Part shown: positions 12,237-27,600 of the stretch, one piece after another
Layout: each line of letters starts with the position of its first letter
How positions within the stretch are numbered: the stretch's first letter is position 1
Assembly: GCA_000469685.2 (NCBI GenBank)
Contig: LS997563.1
Coordinates: forward strand, 41,022,468 to 41,086,467
Direction: 5' to 3'
Source of the DNA: Haemonchus contortus
Taxonomy: Eukaryota > Nematoda > Chromadorea > Rhabditida > Trichostrongylidae
Length of the DNA stretch: 64,000 bases
Program-made: the position numbers and the translations under genes
The notes under the pieces: model-generated
Databases searched by the model: none
Seen by the model: the letters and a program-made list of their open reading frames with translations, nothing else
What the model was told of the DNA's origin: nothing

Positions 12237-12669
12237 CCCTCACTTTTAACCAGTCAATCCCTATTGAAGAAACAAACCGGCCCTTAGGCCAAACACTCAC
12301 CCATTCGTCTCCAATACCAACCACGTTGATTTCGGTTGTATGGCGCGCTCTGAAATTCTTTATGAGAGCAGTCCACTCTCATCGACCCGTTTATACGATG
12401 CAGAATGGAATTGGCAACGAACAGTTTGGGACTCAGGACCGCAAAAACATTTATTGGTAAATGCAGAATCAATTTATAGACAGAAAATATACTGAAAGAA
12501 ATTCTGTAATTAGCGGTATCACACAAAAATGGGAGCCTTCAGTGTGGCTGGATCGCGGCACTGAGTCGAATCGAGTCGTGTGATCTGCGGGAGTAGTCTG
12601 ATCGCTTTTGCCCTGAATTAGGAACCTATTCTGCATCTGAGGAGTACATTTGTGCTACTTCCACAGTAC

Positions 12670-14850
<2,181 letters not shown>

Positions 14851-16656
14851 TTTCAAATGAACCTTCCATGCTCTTCGTGTTTGGATCAGGCTGTTTCTGT
14901 TTTGCTATTGCATATCAAATGTGTTTACTCGAGTAGAATTGTGTTCTATTTCTTCCCACAGATCGAAGCACTAGCGGTCATCTCCGTAGGCTGCAGCTGA
15001 AAATGGTGGAGTCAGGCATACCAACCCCTTCCTCTTTCAGGACTTCGTAATACTGTTTGTAACCGGGCACCTTCCCACTTTTGGACTAGCCAACGCGTGA
15101 TCTTCCTGACTTTGCTTTTAGGTGCCACTTTTCTGTACGCCGCGAAAGTGAATCACGAAACATACCCTCCAGTGCCTCTCCCTTTAAGCCGGCAGTCTAC
15201 ATCTTGGAAGAGATCTTCATGGATACACAACTTAGGCGATTTAGAACCATTCCCTCTACGTTTGATGAAATCTGCTCGCAATTGTCTCAGAGACGGACCA
15301 TCCTAGTCGGCTGTCCGATTGTACAGGCTCTAACGACATTCCGGTGGTACTTGAGGTCCTTCTCCGTGTCCTCTCTCTCGTCACCTATGAATCCATACGC
15401 GGTCCCGTCCCTTTGCAACGACTGCTATGACGTGAATATAGTTCATATAAAAACGGTGGAAGCGAGTTGGTAATGTCTTCGATAGGGCGGTTGACCATGC
15501 AGGATTCAGCCGGTTAACTCTCTGACGACATTAGCACTCACCGGTGGGTGCCACTACGACTGGTGCATGGCACATTCGTACCCTAAATTGGGTGCCACCA
15601 TGCTTTCTTATTTCTTACCAACTGCTAAATTCAGTAAGCCAGTGAATGAATTTTCCTCTGGGACAATGCTACCCAGCGGTGGGTGACAGTCGCGCGCGAA
15701 AGGAGAGGATACGTGGTCCCGAGGGCGCGTCACGTCGAAATCCCATTGTCGTGAAAGGGTTAACATTTTAATTTTGCAGTGCTCGTCTAACACAGCCGAT
15801 TCATGTATGGCAGGCTTCTCACAATCAGAGAGCAGGTCACGTTTGACCAACTGTATAGCGCCATTGAGTTCGTCATATACTAGGTTCGTATCAGAACGTG
15901 GAAGAGTCTCTGAACAGTCTCTCTGTTTGGAGGTACAACGAAGTCGTGAAACCGTGAAACTACTTGATATGAAGATGTGTAGCTTCCTCTCTCACAACGT
16001 AGATATGGGGAGCATTTCTTGTTTCAGGAATCACTACAGTATGCTAATGATAGATCACTAAGTGAGGGGCTGCACATTGTGTAACTTGCACCGTCACAAG
16101 AGGATTACGGTCTGAACAAAAATGTAGGAAACATGAAGGTTAGATTATGTATTTATTAGTCTTTCAATTAAAATATAACACAAATGTATCAATTTATGGT
16201 CATTTCGTAGCCGCAACAAAAATATTTAGTGCGTCGGTGAAGCGACAAGTAGGATCTGTCACGTTGAACATAAGCTCTTGATAGATGGTGCTCCAGAAAC
16301 AGCACATCTGCAGAATGAACACGCCTCAGCACTCAACTGCAGCGCGCGGGGCCTGACTGTAGCGCATGACCGACCATCCCTATAGAAGAATTCTACTGAC
16401 AAAATGCGAAAATGGAAGATCTCTGACAGCGAGCTGGATATCCACTTGCTAGCTTGATTCTTAGCTTATTACTGTTAGAGTCTCAATGCAGTTCTGGATA
16501 AACCGGCATGAAATACAGAGTAGAGTGAATATTACATAACTTGTTTACGGCCAGAAATAGGTGACCACATAATACACCATGGAGGATATTGTTCAGTGAC
16601 AGCTTCAAATGCAGATCATCGCGTTCAACCTACAATCTTAACTGTCCACTATAACA
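14851..16656. other. Spacer between chmp-7 and sds-22
   Basis: About 1.8 kb between the chmp-7 stop and the sds-22 start, both on the minus strand. No convincing exon was found. Open frames at 15097-15473 and 15608-16061 lack recognisable domains and splice context. The distance is long for a classic worm operon (usually about 100 bp), so separate promoters are more likely. Confidence 0.5.
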
Positions 16657-19242
16657 TCACATGGCTGATCTCAATCGTTCAAGCCGCTTCTCAAGGCTCA
16701 TTGCATCGTCCTCTTCAAGTTCACGATAACCAACGGTATTCGATGGAACTTCGGGAAATGCGGGTACAACTTTCTCTGGTGTAGGGAGCGGCTGTAAAAA
16801 TGTACGATAACCCTTTTGATCCTCCTTTTAGTCAAACGATTGGGAAACAGAGAAGCTTAGAAAGTAAAAAAAAAAGGTAACACACTTTCTGCTTAGCCAT
16901 CAGTTCATCCAGTTCCTTTTCAAGATCATCATCATCGTGTTGTTTCGGTACAATGGCATGGCTGATAGCTTCTTCGATTTCACGATAATCATCTATTGCA
17001 CTTGCGACTTCATCCATTGTCTCATCAATCTGCAATCGGGGAATAACTCCCAAATTTCCCAAAAATTCGAACGACATCTCGAAAAAAATAATTTGTTTTG
17101 TTCAATTCCATGTGAAATCGAAAATAAGCCATTCACAACAAACACTATCCCGTGCACTGTTTCACGTACCTTGTCAGCGGTCATACCATGTCGAGCTAGA
17201 TTGGCCTTGAAAGCAGCCGTTCCTGCCTTATATGCATCCAAGATCTCCTTGTTGTGCTGTAAATTCAAATGGAAAGTAAATTTCACAGAGAACTGAAATT
17301 TACTCAATAGTTACCCTTGTAGCACTGAGCTGTTGTAACATAGTCAGCAATCGCTGGTATTGAACATCTTTATCGGAAATATCTTTCTGAAATCGTTTCT
17401 TCTGACGTAGAAGGTTTGCTGCTCTCGTCTTATCTCTACTTCGCAGGGCTGCCCGACAGTCATTATCTAACCTAAAGGTAAAATCACTCGGTTATGAAGA
17501 GGTTTGGAAAACGTGGATCTGACGTACTTTTCCACTTTCCGTTCTAAGCTGGATATTTCTTTCTCAAGTTTCGACATGGCCTTCCTAATGTCGTGGACGC
17601 TGGCGTCAGCTTCTGTGAAACGAACGGGTTCTTCGCTCATTGTATCCTGTACAAAATAATATCATACGAATCTCGAAAATGAGACTTGGAACCTATCAAA
17701 TCATGTGCTGTTGAAGAAGTCTAGTAGATTTGTCCGCTGAATACGTGCAAGAAAGTTCTTGGTTGACGAAAAAACAAAGTAAGTCAAAAAAGCAAGTAAA
17801 ATGGAGCACGACTTCGATACGCAAGAAGTTAGCACCGCTATATTATAAAATAAAATCAGCCAATGTATCATTCAAAAGGAAAGAAATTGCAAATAAATCA
17901 AAACGCTTACTCTGAATTTCAAGATCTGTTCGCCGTTACGACCCTGCCCAACAGTTACGTCGCCTCGATCGGATAGATGAGCAAGTATAATGTCAAAGTT
18001 TTCCTGAAATAAGCTGTGTGCACCAAACACGAAATCAGTCTTCAAAAAAAACTGGGAGTGAAATGTAGAACAAAAAGAAAATGCACCTTTGTGCGGACAA
18101 TATCAGCAGCTCTATCATAGAAGGTAGAATACGCTACAATACTACCCGCTCCATCAATTTCTGATTGGAACTCATCGCAATACAACTTCATTAGATTATC
18201 TGCTTGTACCTGAACAAGCGACTATAAAATGGCAGATCCAGTAGTATACCTAGCACATCTGATTGTAAGAGTGAAGTGTAGAACGACATAAAAGTGACGA
18301 TTCAATTTGAAAGTGGTATTTTTTGGGATCCAAGTTCATTCTAGCTCTCACCTTTATAGTGGGCAGATGAATGAATCGTTCAGAAGCGGTAGATGTTGTA
18401 TTTCCAAAAAGCCATCCAGAGGTTTTGCTCAGTTGCGAAAATCCCCAACCTACCCATGAAGAATGCTGTTCTTGCCATTTGGATAAAGGCATTAACACAC
18501 CATATCTAAATTTCAATTGATATTAGTTCGCAGAGATAAAATGTCAAATCAGTTTTCCAAGAAGCTCGGCTCAACCGATCCCATGTACGGCATGGGATGG
18601 AGGTTTCAGTTTGAACAGGTTATGAATTAACCGTCCTCGTGACCCTCCCCAGCCCCTCCCTTTTGTCCTTGGAACGTTCTCATCTCCATGAAAGGACCTG
18701 GACATATTTCAGAGAAGAGTATGGAACGAACTTGTTCAGATGTTCCACAACCACATTCATGCTCGAAGGCACCTGATCGCCTCGCCGGAATCGTTTCTTC
18801 AGCGAATCGACACTTATAATTGCATTTCCTTCAATTTCGCATGATTTCGATATCAAATCGGTCCAGAACTTGATTTTTCGATCGTGATCGATAGGATTTA
18901 TAGCGCGAGCCTGAAAACGAATTGTCTTAAGCAAATATTCTACACGAATACGGATGGCCTGAACTTGTTACAATAGGATCTCCTAGGGATTTATAACCTC
19001 AATCCAGATCCTTTCCTCGAGTACTAACAAAAGAAATGAGATATTTTAAAATAATCGTGCAAAGCAGTTAGGACGTAAATAAAGCGACGGCGGCCACTTC
19101 GCTTCTTATTCCTTACATACTACAACTGCATTGAGTTCGAATCCAATTCAAAAAACCTCACCTTTATAACACTCATATACCCTTGCATTGCCAAATCATC
19201 TTGCCAAAATGAAGGTAAATATCGCTTTGAGCGTTCCCCCAT
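16657..19242 (-). CDS. chmp-7: Charged multivesicular body protein 7 (ESCRT-III nuclear envelope adaptor)
   Basis: Ten minus-strand exons join in phase: 19242-19162, 18910-18732, 18505-18352, 18209-18087, 18003-17911, 17646-17528, 17471-17315, 17256-17170, 17029-16886 and 16791-16657 (TGA stop), giving 423 residues against 453 in human CHMP7. Residues 1 to about 210 match the tandem winged-helix half: LPSFWQDDLAMQGYM, then KIKFWTDLISKSCE and DSLKKRFRRGDQVPS, then SSWVGWG. Residues about 211-380 are an SNF7 core with basic helices (KLEKEISSLERKVEK, RAANLLRQKKRFQKD) followed by acidic helices (DKIDETMDEVASAIDD, DDLEKELDELM). The C-terminus has a MIM1-like LEKRLERL that would bind VPS4 MIT domains. 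CHMP7 recruits ESCRT-III to LEM2 at the inner nuclear membrane for envelope sealing. The donor GTTCGT at 18731 was chosen over a later one because only it keeps phase. Confidence 0.95.
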
Positions 19243-21605
19243 TTTGGCTCAAGCTTTGCTTCCGAGTTGAGACCACTGGTAGAGAATGCTCAACGCCTAA
19301 CTCTGAGATCTAAATTGATACTTCAGCCTTAATGTTTTTAGCAGAAAGAAAAATTAGAAAGATAAAAAGGACTTCAAAAAAGTTGTATCTACACAAAATT
19401 CGACTGTCAGGATCGAACCGGTCAAGAAGTGTCATTAGAGCGCCGTTTCGAAACTCGGATATGTGACTAATGCTGCTGCTTCCATCGGCTGTAATCAACG
19501 AACTCTATCATTGTTGACCTTCACATGGCCTTCACTGAGTGAATCTAAGCATATTCAAGAATGTCCTTATCTGAAATAGCCATTACATCCAATAGAGTCC
19601 AAAACAGTGAAGCAATTGCAATCTGTAGGAAACTTTTAGTTTAACCAAACTAGTTCGCAACTCTATACATTTTTTTTTTGTTTTAGTGAGATGTTAATGT
19701 TTCCATTTCGATGTCGTTATTTCTATGTAGTTATTCACTAATAGTTGGATGTTCGCCAAATCGAATGCTTGCAGGGGTGTACGCGGGAGTTTTGAACACT
19801 GTGTGCCCGTTTAGCCGGGTGATTTTCTTTCTAATTCCTTAATTTTTACATCTCTCAGTGGGATAAGTAGTTTAGGTACTTCACGAGATAAAGTATGGAC
19901 AGACCGGTACACAAAGTGTGAAATCTCTCAACCTAACTGCTTTATCTCTGTTTCAGTAATTCGTGGGTTGCTAAAACTAGGAATCTCTGGCTAAATATAC
20001 TCGCCATAAGTCAGCAGATAGATAGGAATGGAATTGAGTCACTCGGTTATCTCCTCGTAATTGTTTTTGAGGAGATGATTATGTAGAAGCCTTTTGAAAA
20101 CTCGGCAAACTCTCCTCTATTCATTCGAGTCCTCCGCCTGGAACGAACTCGACTTATTCAAAAGCTGTTCTCTTTTTCAATTTTTATGTACTGCCCTAAA
20201 AACTGCGGTCGTTTAACTGTTCCTTCAAGTGATCCACCTTTACAACGGTCCCAGAAGGTCGAGTTGACACAGGAAAAGCTCCCGCTCTTTCACAGTAAAG
20301 TCCGTGGGAAACCGCAAATGCATGGGAGAATCGTTCGATGACGAACAATGGTCTCGCTGTCTATCAATCGATCGACTTGAATCAACAAAATTGCTTTCAA
20401 AATATTATTTCTACTGATTGACTTTTACCATCTCATTCATATTTCTAATCGCAATGCAGGTTTCATGTGTTCCTACTAAACTAATGATGTATTTAGCGGA
20501 GTGATATTTGCATTTCTGACCTTTTATTTCGCTTTTTCTTTTTTTCTCGAAGGCTTTATATCGGTTCCCAATTGGAACTTACGAAGATGAGAAGGAAATA
20601 TAACTCTAATCTCGAAAAATGGGTCAGATTTGAGCCATATGTCGCACCCGACGGACCTAGTCCTACATTGCCTCAGTCGAGCCAGGGCAATTCAAACCTA
20701 AGACTGCATCTTAAAGTTCCTGTAGCCGACCAAAGTTCACCTCTTCAGTTCAGGCGATTCTGAATTTCGCCGTCAGCTTTTGCATCCAGAAGTGCCCTTG
20801 AAAGTCTTTGGTATCGTTAGGGAGGTTTTTCTCACGTTGTGATGGTCTCGACACGATTACATGAGTATTCTCCTGTCAATACACGTCTATATGGGCGGAT
20901 AGTGAAGTGGAATTATTCCATGCGTTTTGTCTTATTTCTGCATCACATAGCTTCTGGCAGGGTTGTGTATGAAGTAATGTTTATAGTTTGAGATTCATCA
21001 GGTCTGTTACCAACATAAGATACTTATCGATTGGATGGCTACGTTTTCTCATTGATCATTCCGCATTTCTACGAAATCGACCCGTATTTTCTGCCGCCAC
21101 CGATTTCCGCAAATTCATTCTTTACGATTTCTAGCGGTGAACAAAACCCTCCTACAACTGAATTTCCTCATTTTTTTCTTTTTTTGTGCTCCTCCAATGA
21201 CGAAGGGTCTATTCTTTTGGACAATCGGTCTAATCTATCGTATTTTCATGTTCCCAGAAGACAGTTCATTGGACACCATTACGGATGCATTCAATCCTTG
21301 ATTAACGGTTCTTCCTAACATCACCATTAGTAGTCATGTTCGCTACTTATCCCGTATGATCTGGCTTCCCATGAGAATTTCTGTTTCATTCAATTGTTCC
21401 TTATATACGAGGGATGATTCAGGCACTGCCGGTGACGTCGTTCATCGTATACATGCCTCCCGCCTGGACAAAGCAAGTATTTAGTCCGCGATCGCTATAA
21501 TTTTGAAACGACTGAGGTAAGCAAATGAGTTATTGATCGTTCTCAAGCAAACAGAAGCAAAGCAGCAACACTGCCAATTTAATTTCTCTTCTAATCGTTT
21601 CAGAA
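19243..21605. other. Divergent intergenic region chmp-7 / USP
   Basis: The 2.4 kb between the divergent chmp-7 and USP starts should contain both promoters. An open frame at 20572-20763 (+, about 60 residues) is proline- and serine-rich near its middle and reads somewhat protein-like. It has no recognisable domain and is not connected to the USP gene by splice phase. No transposon was recognised. Confidence 0.5.
21590..21605 (+). promoter_or_regulatory. Likely spliced-leader acceptor of the USP gene
   Basis: A pyrimidine-rich tract with CTAATCGTTTCAG ends two bases before the start codon at 21606. No upstream donor with coding sequence was seen. Acceptors placed immediately 5' of the ATG are the usual nematode SL1 trans-splice sites. 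The codon at 21606 is also the first one that keeps the UBA domain whole, which supports this start. Confidence 0.55.
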
Positions 21606-24600
21606 ATGGCTTCATCTATCTCACAATTTTCTGAAATAGACTCATCGCATGATGATTGCGGTGAACAGGAGGATCACGACATCAAAATAGCGACACTTCT
21701 GAGTCATGGGTATGTTCAATTTTCTGTTTATGCAGTTTAAATCGTAAGCGAGTGCTCAGTGATTCTTTTTAGTTTCGAACAACCGGACGTTGAAATCGCT
21801 TTACGTAAGTCTAACAACGACGTTAGCAAGGCCTATAACCTCTTGTCTTTGAACAAGGAGCCTGTTCATGATGTTTTTTCTTCAGGTGACATTTTTGTTG
21901 TATTACTCTGCTGTTTCATTCCTGCTAAATTACCTTTCTCAGTATAATGTTTAGCTTCTGAATGGAGCAACGAAGATCATGAAGCTGGTCCTTCAAGTGA
22001 CAATTTTCCGACGCCCTCGTTCAGATGTGTACGGCGAGCAGTGAATAGTGATGTGTGTAGTATTTTTTCCACTCATGTCTCCATTATGCGATGCACTGAG
22101 GTTACTTTATTTCACTATCATTCCGTGTTCTTGCTAAGGATTTGGCAGCGAGAAAATGGTTACAGGCCTCACAACAGTTGCTCACTAATAACATTTTTGA
22201 TCCTGTATGTACTGAGTTCGTCGATTTTTATCTCCCCAAGTGTATCTCGCTGCACGTCAATCCGCCTGAGGTAAGGTTTACTTTTCACTCTCTTCATTGC
22301 GCCAAAAAGTTAGCATGAGTAGTGAATGGCGCGACTTATTTGGTTCTTACGAAGTGGGAGCCAGATACTTACGTGCTGCTGAATGACTGCCGTGAAAGAT
22401 CAAATTGTCTGACGTAGATTTAACTCTTTTATCGTGCACTCTTGCGGTTTTACTATGTTAACTGACTGTTTAGAAACTGTCTGCTTTCAGCCGCTCTTCT
22501 TCAATGATGTCAATCTTGGTATAAGTGTCGACTTTTGTAAAGAAGTGGTCCCCCTGATATCCAGAAGGTGATTATGAATTATTTTCTTCATCACCTTTTT
22601 CCGAATGATGTCTTGACTACCACGAATTTCTCCTGCATGAGAACCTCCGACTTTTGAATTTGTCTGTTTTGATTTGAACACTTTTGTCGCAGTACTCTGT
22701 AGCGGATCTTCGTTCGCTTTCAGCTGCTTTTAACTGTGAAACTAGAGGGACTACTCTCCTCTCAGGAGCTTTTTTGTCTCGCATGGATTTAGGAGTAAAA
22801 TTGGGGATAAAATTAAGTGTTCCATGTGTCTGGAAAGGGTATGAATGATGTCCTGCTCAGTTTTTTTCATTCACTTTATTGAGGTTCAGGCTATCCAAAT
22901 TGCCTGTAGCTAACTCATTGTGTCATTCAATGGCTGATCTGTTCAATCCTCGCAATAAGATGTTCTGCGCATACCGCCGTCTTTCACCTTCAGAAGTACA
23001 GTGAGTGTTTTCCTAAGTTGACGGTCATTGTGTTCATTCACGAGCGGTTCGAGAACGGTTCGAGCGGTTTCGAGTGAAAATCTTTGTTACCGTTGTTGTT
23101 CTTTATTGTTTCTATTCATCTTTTCCCTGGTTTGAATTAGATGTATGTTGCGCTTTTTGTAAGCAATGCTGTCGTTTGCGCAGAAAGAAGAAAATTGGAA
23201 AAGGAAAATAAAGAGCATAAGAGGAGTTATCACGAAAATCAGTTGTAAAATGGAGGCAGGAGAGCTGGACTTGGGAAGGACTTATCATTTTCAGTTGGTT
23301 CTTTCCGATTATAACATTTTTTCAGAAACCGCTCATTTGATATCCAAATAACTTATTGTGATATTAGGAAAACGATGAATGGCAAGGATCACACGCATAG
23401 GTTGCTGCAAGTGGGTTATCTAAAATTTTGCTGCAATAAAGCTATGCTTGTTTACGCATCTCACCAATATACATAGTTGTGATACAGGAACTGATTGATC
23501 TCTTCATCACATCCTCGGGATTTTCGAATGTCAATGAAGTTCTCCGAAACCACCGCGACGTTTTGACACCAAGAGTGAGTGTTTTTAATCTTGCGGATGG
23601 AATCACTTATCGTCAGCCTAGATTCGTTTTCAGGATATTTTCGAGTTGCTCTGTGCAATAGATTCCTTCCGAGATTTTCTTGATTCAAAGAAGATGACCC
23701 ATATATTGCTTTCTATTGTAGAAGGATCTCTCAATATACTGAATGAAGTATCTGAAAAATACATACGTGACGCGGTAAGTGGTTTGTTTTCTCAGAATTG
23801 TTTTGCGTTAATTAGCATTTGATTACCGTACTAAATCTTAAAATCTCTTCGACTGATATTTTGTTTTATTTCCATTCCCAATTGAAAAGTGACAGTAATT
23901 CTTGGTACATTCCATTTTCTTATTTTATAAAAAACACTGACAATGACAAAGGATTTGGTTGGAAATTTGCATTTGCCTGTTTTTCCTTAACAAAGTAAGT
24001 TCTGAACTCTTCGTCGTGGTGGCCATATTACCGCCGTTAGCCTTTTGCTGAGGACTCCGTGTATGAAGCGATTTTGCTCGCCCTCAGTAGGTTTGAACGC
24101 ACAAAGGCTATAAAATCAAAAGAATAAAAGGTGTCATTTTTTAGCTCAGCCGTACTCACATAATGGATGTAATCGATATCTGTACAAAGTGGATGGAACT
24201 GCTGAATGCGAGCAGCTTTTCATGTGATCATTGTCTGCTGAAATTCTTTCTACGTTGTATTACTTGCAACCAACTTGATGCCAAGGTCTTCGCCTTTCAT
24301 GAGGTACTCCTTATACTCCTTTATGTTATACCTGTCTTGCACATCTCTAACCACGTTTTTGCTTAGCTGGGGAAACTGGTTGTAAAAAATCGACCGTTTT
24401 CAAGTGTATTCGATTTCAATCTGTTCAACTCATGGCTGAAAGATAATAACATACTCAAGCATGGTGAGTTAGGCTGCTCTTTCGGACTGTATCTATATAT
24501 CGCTCTTCTTACGTTTTGAAAATAGTGCCATTCTTCAGCTCTCCAGGGGAATATGGATCAGCCAACTTATTTAGAGAAAATAAGGCCGATTTTGTCGTAC

Positions 24601-27600
24601 ATGACTTCGGAAATGTCAGCTAGTGACTTATGTAAGCCAGTCTTTCTTTATGATGCTTTTACATCCCGATCGCTCTTCTTCAGCCGGTGTTTGGTCTTTG
24701 CGGAAAGGCAGAATGGGAGTCTCAGCTGATAACTTCTCCACGATTCTTGTTCAAATTGGCAAAGGTCTGAATTGTGAACAAATTGGCTGGCTTGAACAGT
24801 TGTTTATCAAGGTGATTTCATTTATCCTTCTGAGTCATAATAATGCATCTGACTGGGGACAAATTTCAGTGCTTTCACGCCAACGAAACAAGAATGTATG
24901 ATAGGATCTTCCTTTGTTGTAGGGATATTGGTATTTATTCAGAACATCCACAGATATCCGAAAAGGTAAACTACCCGATGTTCATTTATGAGTTAGGTGT
25001 ATAAGGAAGAACAGGAAGTGATTTCATGGCGAGAAATCTTTTTTTTGTTTCAGATGCTCTCAATAATGTGGAATTTGATTGGACTTGCTCGTAAGAAGAA
25101 TTTTATGACTTTGAACGCTGTCAAATGGTTCATTGAGCTTGTTTGCAACAAAAAAGACTTGATCATCAAGGATACTTATATAAGAAAGTGTCTCGACATA
25201 CTCACCGTACAATCTGTATGTGCCGTCGGATTTCATTCAGTTTATTTCATGTTTTTGGTTAGACTGCGTGGAAGCTTCTTTGTTCACTTCCTGTTCCTTT
25301 CCTCTGTCGCCATAGGCACCATTGACCACTGAGGTTTTCAAAGAAACGCGATCAGCTTCTGGAGGTAACAGCCGATAGAATCCACCAACTTCTTCATCTT
25401 CCTATATTTGCATGGGGCGTTGTAAGGACTTTTGATGAGTAAGCTAGGGGTTGGTTCCTACGGATCAGCTGTTCATGGCTGCCTCTTCTTGATTTGGAAT
25501 CAAAAAGAACATGCGTGGCCCACTCCCATGGAGGGTATGGACGTCACCAGTCCAACCTAAGAATTATTTGTTAAGAAATCACGATTTTTCGATGCATCTG
25601 GAAATACATATGCGATTTTGGTCGCAAACTCCTCATCCTTTTCTTTCCCAGGGTCCTATCATTGTGTCAAGCCTTGTTATACTTCGCGAACTGCTGGAAA
25701 TGTCCTCGAATATTGTTTCACAAGCAAAGAATTGTAAACCGAGTTCTAGAGGATTTAGGAGTCGCGATCAGTGGGGAGGTTTGTTCCTTTCGTAACTCTT
25801 CCCAATTCTTCAATTACTCCCTTTTATGTTAAAGATATCCCTCGTCTGGAAACGAACTTGGATGAAGTGAAATCACTCCTCCGTGATAATAATTTTGCAA
25901 AAGTATTGTATGAAAAGTTGGCATCTTGTAAAGAACTAGCACAAAGTAAGTTACACTTTTAGTAGCAAGAAAGCTTTGTGTTATTCTGCTCGAATGAGGT
26001 TCGGGGTTCCATTTTTATGTTGCAGAGTCAGTGAGTGATGGCTTAGAAGATTGCGAACATATTACTGCAGTTGTAATATCAGATGGTTGCACTTACTCGT
26101 TTGCGGTCAAAAATATACTTGCTGTTTTTAAATGGCTTATTCAGAATCAGGTTCCGAGCTATAATCTTCTCTTTTTTTTGATGAGAAAAAGACATTCTAT
26201 TCGTTGAATGTCTTGCATTTTTACTTGTTAAGGTAGTTGACTTCTCTAAGGAAATTTGGTGCCATCTTTGGGACACACTGTCGTCATCTGGTAGCAATTA
26301 TTCATCCGAGATGGCAGTGAGTTAATCACATTTAGCTTTCCGTTCTTGCATATCATAATATTAACCGGTAGGTAGTCGAATGTGGTGGGAACAAGAAACA
26401 TTTAAGAGTACATATCTCAAAACAGTTCACGCTCTTTGAACTGGTTTGGGATGCTTACTTGTTAGAACTGCTTGCACAAAAAGTAATAATTTCAGTTGCT
26501 GTTCGAATGGCTCACACAGTTCAATGTTCACACCATCAAAGCCTCCACTGTAACCGCCTTACTTGAAAGTTTTTGTACCATACCTGCTAATAGACTCACA
26601 CTGGATGGTTTGTTAGTTCTGTTCTTCATATTTCGTTTACTTCTTCATATAAAACTCGATGTGTTAGTTCTCTTATAGGTCTGAAAAGCTTATGTCACCT
26701 CATAGACTCAATCGACGACAGGCGATTTCGTGATCAGGTAGGAAGTATTTTTCATGAAGATCTTTCAGTACTTGTAAACGTTTTTCTTTATCAGGCTAGT
26801 ACACAGTGCTTAGAATACCTGTGGGAAGTTCTGGAAGTAGCAGAGAACAAGGAAATAGTTCGCGAAGTAATGCAGAAACTTATCGAGTTTGGTAAGGCTT
26901 TGATTTCTATGTTGACTTGATGGGAACCACAGGGCCTATTTATTACTAATGTACTGCAGGCAGCCGCAATAATGACTGTTCGCAATATCGACTATTTCTC
27001 TCTATATGTTACCAACGACTGGATAATTTGCGAACGTACGTTTTTCTCGATTTATCCTCTGTTTCCTTAACTTCTCTTGTGACGTTTTGTATGATCCAAT
27101 TGCTCAAATACATTTAATGGATTGGTTTTCATTTACACCCAATCCTTGTTACTAGCTGCTAACGAACTAGTTCGTTATTCGGGGGTAATAGCTACATATT
27201 ATTTTATCGAAAGAATAATATAGGTCTAAAGGAATAATATGGGTCAACTCACTAATATCTAGTTTTCGTGAAACCGTGACAACTATAGGTGACGCGTAAA
27301 TGTGTAGTATCACTTTTTGCAGTGAGTACTTTCGAAGGATTGGTCAAACGGCGTGTCCAAGTCCCAATCTTTCAAAGTCATCTGCAAGGTTTGTGGAATC
27401 GGTTTTTCTATAACCCGATCTTTTTCAACGCGTAGAACTTTTAGTTCGGATCAGCAAGAAGTTGAAGCGTTACGGAACATCTGCCGACGACCTGATTCGG
27501 GTTGCAAAGGAGATGTCGCTGAACCCCAAAATTCTCAAGAAACAATCTGCGAAGCAATGTTCTCTTGTGGTTCCTCATCACCTCCCAATCGCTCCGCCTC

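Larger units (their letters stand above)
5545..12669. other. Gene-poor spacer between cki and sds-22
   Basis: About 7 kb in which I found no spliced gene on either strand. The missing last exon of sds-22 may lie at its right edge. It holds a perfect hairpin (6090-6127), two palindromic elements (around 9682-9747 and 10490-10612), a decayed mariner transposon with inverted arms (about 11050-11905), and a SINE copy (about 12035-12236). A fragment at 8455-8479 matches the SINE motif TTTTATCCTCCCAG. The rest is unremarkable AT-rich sequence. Confidence 0.55.

Noticed and set aside
17041..17078. Extension of the chmp-7 exon at 17029 to an in-frame ATG near 17077
   Set aside because: Using the acceptor TTGCAG at 17030 gives an uninterrupted SNF7 helix (DKIDETMDEV) that aligns without insertion; the extension would put an unlikely insert in the helix.
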